A stretch of DNA of 64,000 nucleotides from assembly GCA_963807065.1 (NCBI GenBank), contig CAWDZQ010000003.1:1116001-1180000 (forward strand), in the 5' to 3' direction. The position numbers were made by a program, and so were the translations under genes. The DNA is from CAWAND01 sp963807065 (GTDB lineage: Bacteria > Chloroflexota > Anaerolineae > Anaerolineales > E44-bin32). Numbering within the stretch: the first letter of the stretch is position 1; each line of letters begins with the position of its first letter. Shown here piece by piece: positions 42,639 to 50,406 of this stretch. The notes under the pieces were generated by a model, which searched no databases, was not told the DNA's origin, and saw only the letters and a list, made by a program, of their open reading frames with translations.

Positions 42639-44813
42639 ATGCAACCTTCCAAGCGGCTGGCCATTCGATCAAAGCTGATAGCTGCCCTGCTCGCCACAAC
42701 CATGGCCTGTGCTCTCGGCCTGTTGCCACAAAGGCCAGCTTTCGCCACCACCTTTACCGTGACCAATACCAACGACAGCGGGGCCGGCTCATTGAGACAG
42801 GCCGTCACCGATGCCAACAACAACTCCGGCGCGGACATCATCGAATTCAACATCTCAGGGTGCAGCGGTGTGTGCACGATCCAGCTCGCCAGCACGATTA
42901 CGCTTGTCGACCCGGCCGGCGTGACCATCGACGGCTACTCGCAGCCCGGCGCGGCGGAAGCCACTGGATCAACCCCTGCCACGATCCTGATCGAACTGGA
43001 CGGTTCGCTCACAAGTGGGATCGCCGCCCTGAGCGTCTATTCCAACAACACCATTCAGGGATTGGACATCAACCAGTTCTACATCGGAATCTCAATGGGG
43101 GGTCCAACATCGGGGGACAACCTCATTCGCGGCTGCTACCTGGGCACCGATCCGGGCGGCACCCTGGACCGCGGAAACACCGGATATGGGATAGCACTTT
43201 CAAACGAAACCAGCGGCAATACCATCGGCGGCACGGTCGCGGCTGATCGCAACCTCATCTCAGGCAACGATATTGCCGGCGTCACAGTTGACAGTTCCAG
43301 CACGGGCAACACGATTTCTGGCAACTATATCGGCACCACGGCCGACGGCTTGTCCGCTTTGGGTAACACCAACTCCGGCGTTCAGTTCAATTCACTGGCT
43401 CACGCCAATACGGTTGGGGGATCGAGCGCGGGTGCTCGCAATCTGATTTCGGGCAACACGTACGACGGGATCACCATCAATGGCGGATCGACAGACCCCA
43501 ACGCCAACACCATCGAAGGCAACTGGATCGGGCTGGACGCCACCGGAGCCTCAGCCCTGGCCAACGGCCAAAATGGGGTGCAGATCCTCAACGGCGCCTA
43601 CAGTAACACCATTGGCCCGAACAATGTCATCTCGGGCAACGTAGGACCCGGCGTTGACATTTGGACGGGAGGGACCAACGGCAATCACGTTGAGGGCAAT
43701 TTCATCGGAACGGATTCAACTGGAACGGCTGCCGTGCCCAACGCTTCAATCTATGGCGCCATCTACATTCACGACGCAGCGCAGGGGAATGTGATTGGGG
43801 GCAACACCGCCACCAAGCGCAACGTGATCTCGGGCAACACGGGTTATGGGATCCGAATCAGCGGTGCCGGAACGGATCTCACCGTCGTTTCCGGCAACTA
43901 CATTGGACTGGACGTGGATGGGATCTCGCCTTTGCTCAACGGTCATGAGGGGGTGGCGATCATCAACAACGCCGCCAGCACCACGGTGGGCGGCGACACA
44001 AGCGGCGAAGGCAATGTCATTGCCTCCAACTACGCCGCCGTCGGCATCAACACCGGCGCCAACAACAACACGGTCTCAGGAAACCTGCTGGGGACGGATG
44101 CTAGCGGAAAGGTTGGGATGGGCGGCGGTACCGGCGTGGCACTCGGCAGTGGAGCACACGACAACACGGTCGGCGGTGCAACCCTTGCTGAACGGAACGT
44201 GATCTCGGGCAACGGCGGCTATGGTGTGGGGATCAACGGATCGGGCACCGACAACAACCAGGTTCTGGGGAACTACATCGGTGTCGATATCACCGGCACG
44301 GGCGCGCTGCCGAACGGAACATCGAGTGGCATGCGAATCAGCAACTCGGCCCAATCCAACACCATCGGACCCAACAATATCATCGCCAATCATGCCACCG
44401 AAGGAATCTACATCTACGGCGCCGACACGGACTTCAACATCATCACCCAGAACAGCATCCACTCCAATACCAGTTGGAACATTGCCATCGCAGCCGATGG
44501 TGCCAACGAGGGCATCCCCGCCCCGACAATCAATTCGGCGAGCCTTGGCCCGACGTCGGTATCAGGGACGTCCTGCAACGGCTGTACGGTCGAAGTCTTC
44601 ACAAGCCCGAGCAGTTCACCGCCTGCAGGCAAGACCTTCCTGGGATCAGGTGTAGCCGGTGCTGGTGGCAACTGGACGATCTCCATACCCGGTCTCCACG
44701 GGCCTTATCTGACGGCCACGGCGACCGATGCCACCATGGGCACGTCGGCATTCTCGACGGCCTTCTACACCTCGATCGTGTCTCTCTACATGCCGCTGAT
44801 CACGAATCAGTAA
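42639..44813 (+). CDS. Secreted right-handed beta-helix repeat protein
   Basis: A 724-residue protein with a signal peptide (IRSKLIAALLATTMACALGLLP, about 8-29, likely cut after AFA). FTVTNTNDSGAGSLRQAVTDAN follows, the common opening of bacterial beta-helix surface proteins. Then come about 20 imperfect turns with NTIGGN, RNVISGN, GNYIGTDATG-like repeats (about 150-640), and an Ig-like segment (about 645-710) with a CNGC pair. The chain ends SLYMPLITNQ. ATG 42639 is chosen for the GGAGAAGG eight bases upstream. It is probably exported and surface-bound, possibly polysaccharide-binding or an adhesin; no catalytic residues can be assigned. A Rex/CRP-like site precedes it. Confidence 0.8.
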   Translation: MQPSKRLAIRSKLIAALLATTMACALGLLPQRPAFATTFTVTNTNDSGAGSLRQAVTDANNNSGADIIEFNISGCSGVCTIQLASTITLVDPAGVTIDGYSQPGAAEATGSTPATILIELDGSLTSGIAALSVYSNNTIQGLDINQFYIGISMGGPTSGDNLIRGCYLGTDPGGTLDRGNTGYGIALSNETSGNTIGGTVAADRNLISGNDIAGVTVDSSSTGNTISGNYIGTTADGLSALGNTNSGVQFNSLAHANTVGGSSAGARNLISGNTYDGITINGGSTDPNANTIEGNWIGLDATGASALANGQNGVQILNGAYSNTIGPNNVISGNVGPGVDIWTGGTNGNHVEGNFIGTDSTGTAAVPNASIYGAIYIHDAAQGNVIGGNTATKRNVISGNTGYGIRISGAGTDLTVVSGNYIGLDVDGISPLLNGHEGVAIINNAASTTVGGDTSGEGNVIASNYAAVGINTGANNNTVSGNLLGTDASGKVGMGGGTGVALGSGAHDNTVGGATLAERNVISGNGGYGVGINGSGTDNNQVLGNYIGVDITGTGALPNGTSSGMRISNSAQSNTIGPNNIIANHATEGIYIYGADTDFNIITQNSIHSNTSWNIAIAADGANEGIPAPTINSASLGPTSVSGTSCNGCTVEVFTSPSSSPPAGKTFLGSGVAGAGGNWTISIPGLHGPYLTATATDATMGTSAFSTAFYTSIVSLYMPLITNQ

Positions 44814-45511
44814 CCCATTGCCGGTGGCTGAAGCACATCGAGATCGCACCCAAAGCTGATTTCGGGGAGTTGGTCACCCAATACTTTCACCAAGGACAAG
44901 CCCGTGACCTGCCCGGGGTCAACGGCCGTGCGCGTGTTTCCATCGGATAGAGAGTTCCAAGGAGTGGCCGGAGTAATTTGTGATATTTTTCACAATTTGC
45001 CTGAAGCATAGGCTTTCCCCAACCTTGGGCGGCCAGTTCACCGGCGCCACCCGCCGCGTGTCGATCCATAAGATCTTCCCGTTGTGAGATCAAGATTTTG
45101 GCCGCCCGGGCTCTCAACTCGGTTGCGGCATTTGGGGGAGATCCAAGGCGGGTTTCGGGCAGGAGGACGATGGAGCACGGTAGGGACGGTAGGGTTGGCC
45201 CGCAGGTCTGCAACGACGTTTGTCCCATGAGTCGAAAAGGTTTACACTATCAGTCGGTCGGGGCAGCGAGTTCCAGCCAAGCTTAGATGGGCTGGATGGC
45301 CCCAAGCCGCACACGACATCGCCCCTGCTCCCGTACGAACGCACGCCCCCCTCCCCCCTTCTCAGGCTCAGGTCGGCGCGAGCTCGAAGGGACTTTCCTA
45401 TTCAGATCCCAGTCTGCAGGAGCCCTGCCATATCCGTCATGGGTTCGAATGCCTTGCGTTGTCCCCACTTCGGGGACACCAAGACCCGCCCACATTCAAG
45501 GAGGTAGGTCT
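44814..45511. other. Long intergenic region with regulatory palindrome and leader hairpin
   Basis: About 700 bases without a convincing gene. Features seen: a perfect TGTGA-N6-TCACA palindrome at 44979-44994 in an AT-rich patch, a hairpin TGTCCCC-ACTTC-GGGGACA at 45460-45478, and AAGGAGG at 45498-45504 before GTG 45512. The distance of about 500 bases from palindrome to start suggests either a long leader or a missed small gene or RNA. Confidence 0.4.
44979..44994. promoter_or_regulatory. Perfect TGTGA-N6-TCACA palindrome
   Basis: TGTGATATTTTTCACA flanked by AAT on one side and ATT on the other (AATTTGTGA at 44975-44983, TCACAATTT at 44990-44998), so the symmetry extends to 18 or more bases. 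It is intergenic, about 170 bases after the beta-helix gene and about 520 bases before the next start codon. Confidence 0.55.
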
Positions 45512-45964
45512 GTGTCTCTCTCAAGCCGTGTATCACAAAAGATGGGATGGAAGTGGCTGGTCCCGCTGGCGCTGTCCCTGCTGTTGGCCGCAGGCGTGGC
45601 CTGGGCAGGATTCGGGCGGGCTTTATCTGCTCAGGCTGCCAGCGACCCTGCGGCCAACCTACCGGCCCCTGAGGCCTCGATAGCTGGCCCGTTCACATGC
45701 ACGATTGCCAACCTCGCTGTCTTCTCGAGCCGGATCCACGTGTACTGCAGCTCCGCCCCACCCACCACCACGATCCGCTATTTCGCCGCCTCCGGCGACG
45801 CCGCCCATGCGCTAACGACCAATCGCTTCATGGTGATGCTCAATACGGCCTACTCTCTCGGCAAACCCGTCTACCTCTACTACGACACCGACACCGCCAA
45901 CAATCCGCCCGGCTGCGGGAGCGGCGACTGTCGGGCCATTTCCTGGATGTTTATCGTCCCATGA
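45512..45964 (+). CDS. Small exported protein of unknown function
   Basis: A 150-residue protein starting at GTG 45512, seven bases after AAGGAGG. The N-terminus has a signal peptide (KWLVPLALSLLLAAGVAWAGFG, likely cut near ALSAQAAS). The mature part of about 110 residues has four Cys residues (FTCTIAN, HVYCSS, GCGSGDC), which suggests two disulfides. A segment FMVMLNTAYSLGKPVYLYYDTDTANNPPGCGSGDCRAISW resembles the end of short beta-rich exported proteins. No family assignment. Its stop overlaps the ATG of the next gene (ATGA), so the two are made together. Confidence 0.65.
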   Translation: MSLSSRVSQKMGWKWLVPLALSLLLAAGVAWAGFGRALSAQAASDPAANLPAPEASIAGPFTCTIANLAVFSSRIHVYCSSAPPTTTIRYFAASGDAAHALTTNRFMVMLNTAYSLGKPVYLYYDTDTANNPPGCGSGDCRAISWMFIVP

Positions 45965-46197
45965 ACATCGTGAAGCCCACGCCATACAAGCTTGCCTTGC
46001 TGCTGCTCCTGCTCTTGAACCTGTTCGTGTGGAGCTCGATTCTCCCAACCGGTCCCACATGGGGGCAAGAGAAGGCAGCGGCCGCCAACACGGCCGTCAT
46101 CACGTTGGGTCAGCAGGCGGCGCTGGATGGCGCCAACACCCTGCTGCTCTTGACGCCGATCTACCAGTTTGCTTTCTTGCCCCTGATCGAGCGGTAG
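45961..46197 (+). CDS. Small membrane or exported protein with LPLI tail
   Basis: A 78-residue protein. An N-terminal helix (YKLALLLLLLLNLFVWSSILP) is a signal peptide or anchor; about 45 residues follow, ending YQFAFLPLIER. That end resembles the terminal MPLITNQ of the beta-helix protein upstream. The start overlaps the previous stop (ATGA). The function is unknown, and it probably works with its neighbour. Confidence 0.6.
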   Translation: MNIVKPTPYKLALLLLLLLNLFVWSSILPTGPTWGQEKAAAANTAVITLGQQAALDGANTLLLLTPIYQFAFLPLIER

Positions 46198-46389
46198 GGA
46201 AAGGGAGAGCGCTAGCGGGGACATGCAGCGGCGATCCGTGACCGGTGGACCGCCGTTGAACGCGCCCATCAGGCAGTGGAACCACTCGAGGTGAGACGGC
46301 AACGCCCTCCCACCCTGCTTAGCAGTTGGCTGCTTGGCAATCTCCGGCTTGGGCGGGAGTTCGCCGCTGAAGACCTCCGCTTTGCCCCA

Positions 46390-46760
46390 TTGTGGTCCCT
46401 GGGTCTGCGCCGCGGCTGCTCCGGCGCCGCAGTCAACCGGGGAGAGGGCAAAGTCGTCGAACCGGAAGGTGGCTCTGCCACTGGAGGTCGAGTAGCCCAC
46501 CTATCCGATCCTGAGAAAGTCAGTCATGGCGTCGTCCGAGATCATGGTTTGGAAGATCCCGTTGACGTACAGGCTGATGTCGTCTCCGTCTCGGACGACC
46601 TTGATTGTGTTCCATGCCGTTCCCGTATTGATGTCTGAAGTTGCGCCGGTGCCGACAAGGGTCCATCTGGAGTCGTAGCGCCAAATGGCGAATTGGATGC
46701 CTCGCCGCCCATGGGAGCGTTTAGCGCCCGCGACCAAGGGTCGAAGGGGGAACAGCCCGG
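46390..46760 (-). pseudogene. Fragment of a LamG/concanavalin-like secreted protein, broken
   Basis: On the minus strand, IQFAIWRYDSRWTLVGTGATSDINTGTAWNTIKVVRDGDDISLYVNG leads to DAMTDFLRIG. An in-frame TAG (46500-46498) and VGYSTSSGRATFRFDDFALSP follow. This is the C-terminal half of a jelly-roll domain of the LamG/DUF1080 type, usual in extracellular glycan-binding proteins. Upstream the frame is lost and no signal peptide is found. It is a relic unless the TAG is read through; the ends are approximate. Confidence 0.6.
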
Positions 46761-47418
46761 ATGGCCGGTGCCTACGCGGCGGGACGGTATGCCCCCGTCC
46801 GCGCACTCCGGGATCCATCCCCAGCCACTCCAGGCCATGCCTTGGCGGACCTAAGACAACTGTTGGACCCTTAAATGCAAAACCTCCCGCTTGGGAGGTG
46901 ATCGACCACTTTGCCTGGTGCTTTCCCCTATCCGAACGGCATCCGCTCTGGGAACGTGGGCACTGGCGCTGGCCCAGACGCGCCTCGACGAAGGGCAAGA
47001 TGATGCAGATGGCCCCCTGACCATTCCCCACTGGCGACTCGGAGCAGCAATCCTTGCCGGGACCTGTCTGGCCAGACGTCCTAAGGGATCCAGGGACCGT
47101 CCACTACAGACTTGCTGATCGATTCCGACATCCAGAAGTGATCCGGAATGCTTCCGGCCTTCACGCCAACCCTTGCGCACAATCCCGATATCGAATACCC
47201 TTAGAGTGCCGGAGCGTTCTGACCTCTTGTGCCGACTGCATTGGCATCTTGGCACAGGAGGTCAGAGCGGTCCGGTTTTCCGTTGGATTTGGTCATTGGG
47301 GTTTTCGCGCCATGCCAACGCTGACTTCCCGGCCACTTTGGGATTCAGGTGGAACAAATAGCGGACAAATCCGTTATTCATGGTGACGCAGGCCCCAACC
47401 TTGGATGGGTAAAACAAA
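46761..47418. other. Non-coding stretch upstream of response regulator
   Basis: About 650 bases with no supported gene. The main feature is the large inverted repeat at 47209-47275. The last bases before the regulator ATG are A-rich (GTAAAACAAA) and lack a clear ribosome-binding site. Confidence 0.4.
47209..47275 (+). terminator. Large imperfect hairpin followed by TTTT
   Basis: Two arms of 25 bases (47209-47233 and 47251-47275) pair at about 22 positions around a 17-base loop, and TTTTC follows on the plus strand. This is the form of an intrinsic terminator, but no plus-strand gene ends nearby. It may instead be a REP- or MITE-like element. The closest downstream gene is the response regulator 140 bases away. 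Confidence 0.45.
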
Positions 47419-48090
47419 ATGGAACTGACTTGGCCGCAGATACTTATAGCAGACGACGATGTGCAGTCGCTGGAACTCATCAGCCGTATGGTTGAGGATG
47501 CAGGGTGTGAAGTCGTTGGCACCGCCCACGATGGCAGGGAAGTCATCGAACTGGCCCAGGAATTGAGACCGACCTTCATCCTGCTCGACCTCACCATGCC
47601 CATCGTAGACGGTCTGAGCGCCCTGCGCAGGATACGTGAAATCGATCCTGGTGTGGCCATCATTATCGTTTCAGGGCACGAAGACCCGCGTCTCCTTCGA
47701 GAAGCGATCATGCTTGGGGCAAACGGCTACCTGACCAAGGCTCAGCTTCCGAAACATCTGGTCGCCAGCATAGCCGCAGTTCTCACGGGTGACTTTGCAG
47801 CCGCAGACCCCGACCTCATCCGACGAGCATTCGGTACCTCATCCAATGTCCCAAGCGTCGCTATCAACGATGATGCCGCCAGCCTGTTGGAGTCTTTGAG
47901 CCCCCGCGAGCGATCGGTCCTGTTGTTGATTGCCAAGGGGTATGACAACCACCAGATAGCGGATGAACTGGTGATAAGCTATCACACCGTCAAGTCTCAC
48001 ATCACCAGAATCTACGACAAACTCCACGTGGCAGATCGTACTCAAGCCGCCGTTCTGGCACTACGGGCAGGCATGCCCGAAGCGCGCTGA
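47419..48090 (+). CDS. NarL/FixJ-family response regulator
   Basis: A 223-residue two-component regulator. The receiver domain (about 5-125) has the acidic pair ADDD at 11-14, the phosphorylation Asp57 in FILLDLTMP, a Ser/Thr in IIVSGHEDP and Lys107 in GYLTKAQ. A linker leads to a LuxR-type DNA-binding domain (about 155-220, LSPRERSVLLLIAKGYDNHQIADELVISYHTVKSHI). No sensor kinase is adjacent, so it is an orphan here. The start at ATG 47419 gives the normal receiver start. The target genes are unknown; it faces the exported-protein genes upstream and converges on the phosphodiesterase-like gene. Confidence 0.92.
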   Translation: MELTWPQILIADDDVQSLELISRMVEDAGCEVVGTAHDGREVIELAQELRPTFILLDLTMPIVDGLSALRRIREIDPGVAIIIVSGHEDPRLLREAIMLGANGYLTKAQLPKHLVASIAAVLTGDFAAADPDLIRRAFGTSSNVPSVAINDDAASLLESLSPRERSVLLLIAKGYDNHQIADELVISYHTVKSHITRIYDKLHVADRTQAAVLALRAGMPEAR

Positions 48091-48174
48091 GACCGCCAGA
48101 AGATCCCGCACCATACAGACTTCGTCCAATATGCCTGCAGCATATCGCCGCGGAAGTCAACATTGGGGCCGTCG

Positions 48175-49119
48175 CTAGCCCCTTACCGTCAGCGAGACTT
48201 CGATCGGAAGATGGTCTGAACCCAGATCGGGACCCACTTTCGAAGCACCAAACGCGACGGTTCCATCTGATCCAAAGACATGATCAATGGGTATCCGCGC
48301 CGGGCCAAACTGGGCCGGCCAAGTCGGCAGAAGTCCGTGAAGCCGCCGCAAGCTCTTCATTCCCAAGTCGGTCTCGAGAGCCTGCAGGGAAGGCGTCCAC
48401 GGCGAGGCATTGAAATCGCCCAGGATGAGCGTCGGACCGTCAGTGGCTGCTGCGATTTCACCCAAGGCATGAAGCCTGTCGTCACGTTTCTTCCTTTCCG
48501 AAGGCGAAAACGGAGGCGGGAGATGGGCCAAGATGACACGAATCTTCCCGTCTGGAAGATCGAGGTCAATCTCCAGATGATCGACATCAGATCCCGGAAG
48601 CCTCGAAGAACGCCACGAACGAATGGGATGCTGGCTGAACAAGGCAAGACCATAACTCGCAGGATGAGCGAAGCTCGCTTGGTAAGGAAAGATTGATTTG
48701 AGCGGATCCAGACCTTCAAGCCAAGCCTGATCGACCTCAACCAAGCCAAGCAGGTCGGGCGCCTGTTGCATTACATACTGTCGCACTCGATCAAATGCCC
48801 GGTTTCTCATGCGGACATTGAATAGAATCAGCCTATAACGACCTTCCCAATCCTGGCCCGATTGATGCCAGAAGGGCCGCAAGCTGGCCAAAACCAGCCC
48901 CCCCAGCAAGAGGCAAACCAGGGCGAGCGCAGCAAGACCAGCCAGCCCGGATAAGACAGCCACACCGACATTGAGCCAGCCGATCTGGACCCTGAATTGA
49001 GACACAAGATCCAGAAGCCAGCCGTATCTGGGAAACAAAGAACTGATTCCGGCAGTCATCGCAATGAAGCCAAGGATTACAATCGCGGGGTGCAGGATAG
49101 ATAAAGCAAGATCTGCCAT
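48175..49119 (-). CDS. Membrane-anchored endonuclease/exonuclease/phosphatase-family protein
   Basis: A 314-residue protein with two to three N-terminal helices (about 5-80) and an EEP-fold catalytic domain. The domain has RLILFNVRMRNRAFDRV (Asn ligand), LLGLVEVDQAWLEGL (metal Glu), VILAHLPPPFSPSE (His), LILGDFNASPWTPSLQ (Asp-x-Asn) and GSDHLPIEVSLTV (Asp-His). Relatives act on nucleic acids, phospholipids or phosphoinositides; which one cannot be told. With the domain probably outside the cytoplasm, a role as phosphodiesterase on lipids or DNA is possible. It converges on the response regulator. Confidence 0.85.
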   Translation of the reverse strand: MADLALSILHPAIVILGFIAMTAGISSLFPRYGWLLDLVSQFRVQIGWLNVGVAVLSGLAGLAALALVCLLLGGLVLASLRPFWHQSGQDWEGRYRLILFNVRMRNRAFDRVRQYVMQQAPDLLGLVEVDQAWLEGLDPLKSIFPYQASFAHPASYGLALFSQHPIRSWRSSRLPGSDVDHLEIDLDLPDGKIRVILAHLPPPFSPSERKKRDDRLHALGEIAAATDGPTLILGDFNASPWTPSLQALETDLGMKSLRRLHGLLPTWPAQFGPARIPIDHVFGSDGTVAFGASKVGPDLGSDHLPIEVSLTVRG

Positions 49120-49371
49120 GTGGGGTTTGACTCCTGAAAAATGCTGACTGCACCTGTAAGGTCTCTATTGAGGTGGCGGCAGACGGTTGCTCGAGAAACT
49201 TCTCGAAGATAGAATCCGCCTCCCCGTCCACGAGACGGTGGCCTGATCAGGGTACATGCCGTGTTGGATGGTGCGCACCCCGAAAAGGATACGATGTGAT
49301 GTTGGAAAATCGCCCTCATGCATCCCTTGCCACCCAACGGGAGGTTGGAGGCAGACTGAGATCACCGTATC
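49120..49371. promoter_or_regulatory. Divergent intergenic region
   Basis: About 250 bases between the EEP-family gene (minus) and the heptose phosphatase (plus). It should hold two promoters, but no strong -10/-35 pair or dyad is visible. Confidence 0.25.
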
Positions 49372-49959
49372 ATGATTGAATCTCATCCCAATTCGGGTGA
49401 CCACCTGCGCCCGGGACTGCTTCTGGATCGGGACGGTGTCATCATTGAGAACCGAGACAACTATATTCGCACCTGGGATGACGTGGTCTTCTGCAAAGGT
49501 GCTTTGGATAGCCTGGCATCCCTGGCGAAGCGCGATATCAAGCTGGCGATCATTACCAACCAATCAGCCGTTGGACGGGGGCTCGTGAGCAGGGCAGCCG
49601 CGGATGAAATCAACCAGAGGCTCGGCGAAGTCGTCTTGTCGCATGGCGGCAGAATTGACGGCACCTACATGTGCCCTCATCGCCCGGACGATGGCTGCGA
49701 GTGCCGAAAGCCTCGTCCAGGTCTGATCTTGATGGCAGCCAACGAGCTCGGGCTAGATTTAGGCTCATCAATCCTTATCGGCGACGCAATCTCTGATCTT
49801 GAAGCCGGCGCCCGGGCCGGCGTGGGCCGGCTCGCACTCGTGCGGACCGGGCGAGGTTCGGATCAAGCGGAAAAGATCATGGGCTCCCGGTGGGCCAATG
49901 TTGATGTATTTGACGACCTCCAGGAGGCGATCCGGATCTTGTTCCATGAAACAGAATGA
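49372..49959 (+). CDS. gmhB: D-glycero-D-manno-heptose-1,7-bisphosphate phosphatase-like HAD enzyme
   Basis: A 195-residue HAD hydrolase of the GmhB/HisB-N group. The nucleophile motif is LLLDRDGVIIEN (about 16-27), motif II IITNQSAVGRG, the zinc loop CPHRPDDGCECRKPRPG (about 101-117) with its Cys/His ligands, and motifs III/IV SILIGDAISDLEAGARAG. It removes the C7 phosphate of heptose bisphosphate in the route to GDP- or ADP-heptose. With the GmhA-like and HddA-like genes at 55.8-58 kb this supports heptose synthesis in this organism. Confidence 0.9.
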   Translation: MIESHPNSGDHLRPGLLLDRDGVIIENRDNYIRTWDDVVFCKGALDSLASLAKRDIKLAIITNQSAVGRGLVSRAAADEINQRLGEVVLSHGGRIDGTYMCPHRPDDGCECRKPRPGLILMAANELGLDLGSSILIGDAISDLEAGARAGVGRLALVRTGRGSDQAEKIMGSRWANVDVFDDLQEAIRILFHETE

Positions 49960-50051
49960 CCCGCTAGAAAACGCAAGACGGCCCATACGGCAGTCTGCCG
50001 GGGCCGCCCTGGCTACCGATGCCCGCTGTTGTGACCCTGACGACCATCACA

Positions 50052-50406
50052 TCAAGTCAAACAGGCAATATATTCCTTTTTGAAATTGGTCCCCATCCAA
50101 GCCTCGGCCAGGGCCCAAGTGGCCGGATAATCCGACCCAGATTCCAATCTTGCGACCACCATCAAGTCATCATCCGAGAGCCGCTTTGACAGCGGCTTGA
50201 CCAGAATCGGCGTAAGGAGAACTTCTTCAGCGTCGAAAGGGAGAGACTGATCATGGAGGGGGCTCAACGCCGCCAGGGCCCGGCTTGAGTTTCAGCCACG
50301 AAGGGCGTAATCTCGACCCCGCTTTGGTGATGACTGACCCCGCCGCCTGCGGGCACCACGAAGTCGCCAAACGCGATCGGGTGCCTGCGTGCACCCGCCG
50401 GGCAGC
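50052..50406 (-). pseudogene. Possible remnant coding sequence downstream of sulfotransferase
   Basis: On the minus strand, bases 50267-50052 encode a protein-like stretch (SPLHDQSLPFDAEEVLLTPI, then LSDDDLMVVARLESGSDYPA, ending KKEYIACLT and a stop). Directly upstream, a different frame reads HPIAFGDFVVPAGGGVSHHQ then EITPFVAE. The two join if one base is added in GAAACTC (about 50290). It may be a lost C-terminal extension of the sulfotransferase or a separate broken gene. The family is not recognised. Confidence 0.35.

Noticed and set aside
45440..45456. GGGTTCGAATGCC looks like a tRNA T-arm
   Set aside because: The T-stem does not pair properly and there is no acceptor, D or anticodon arm at the right distances.
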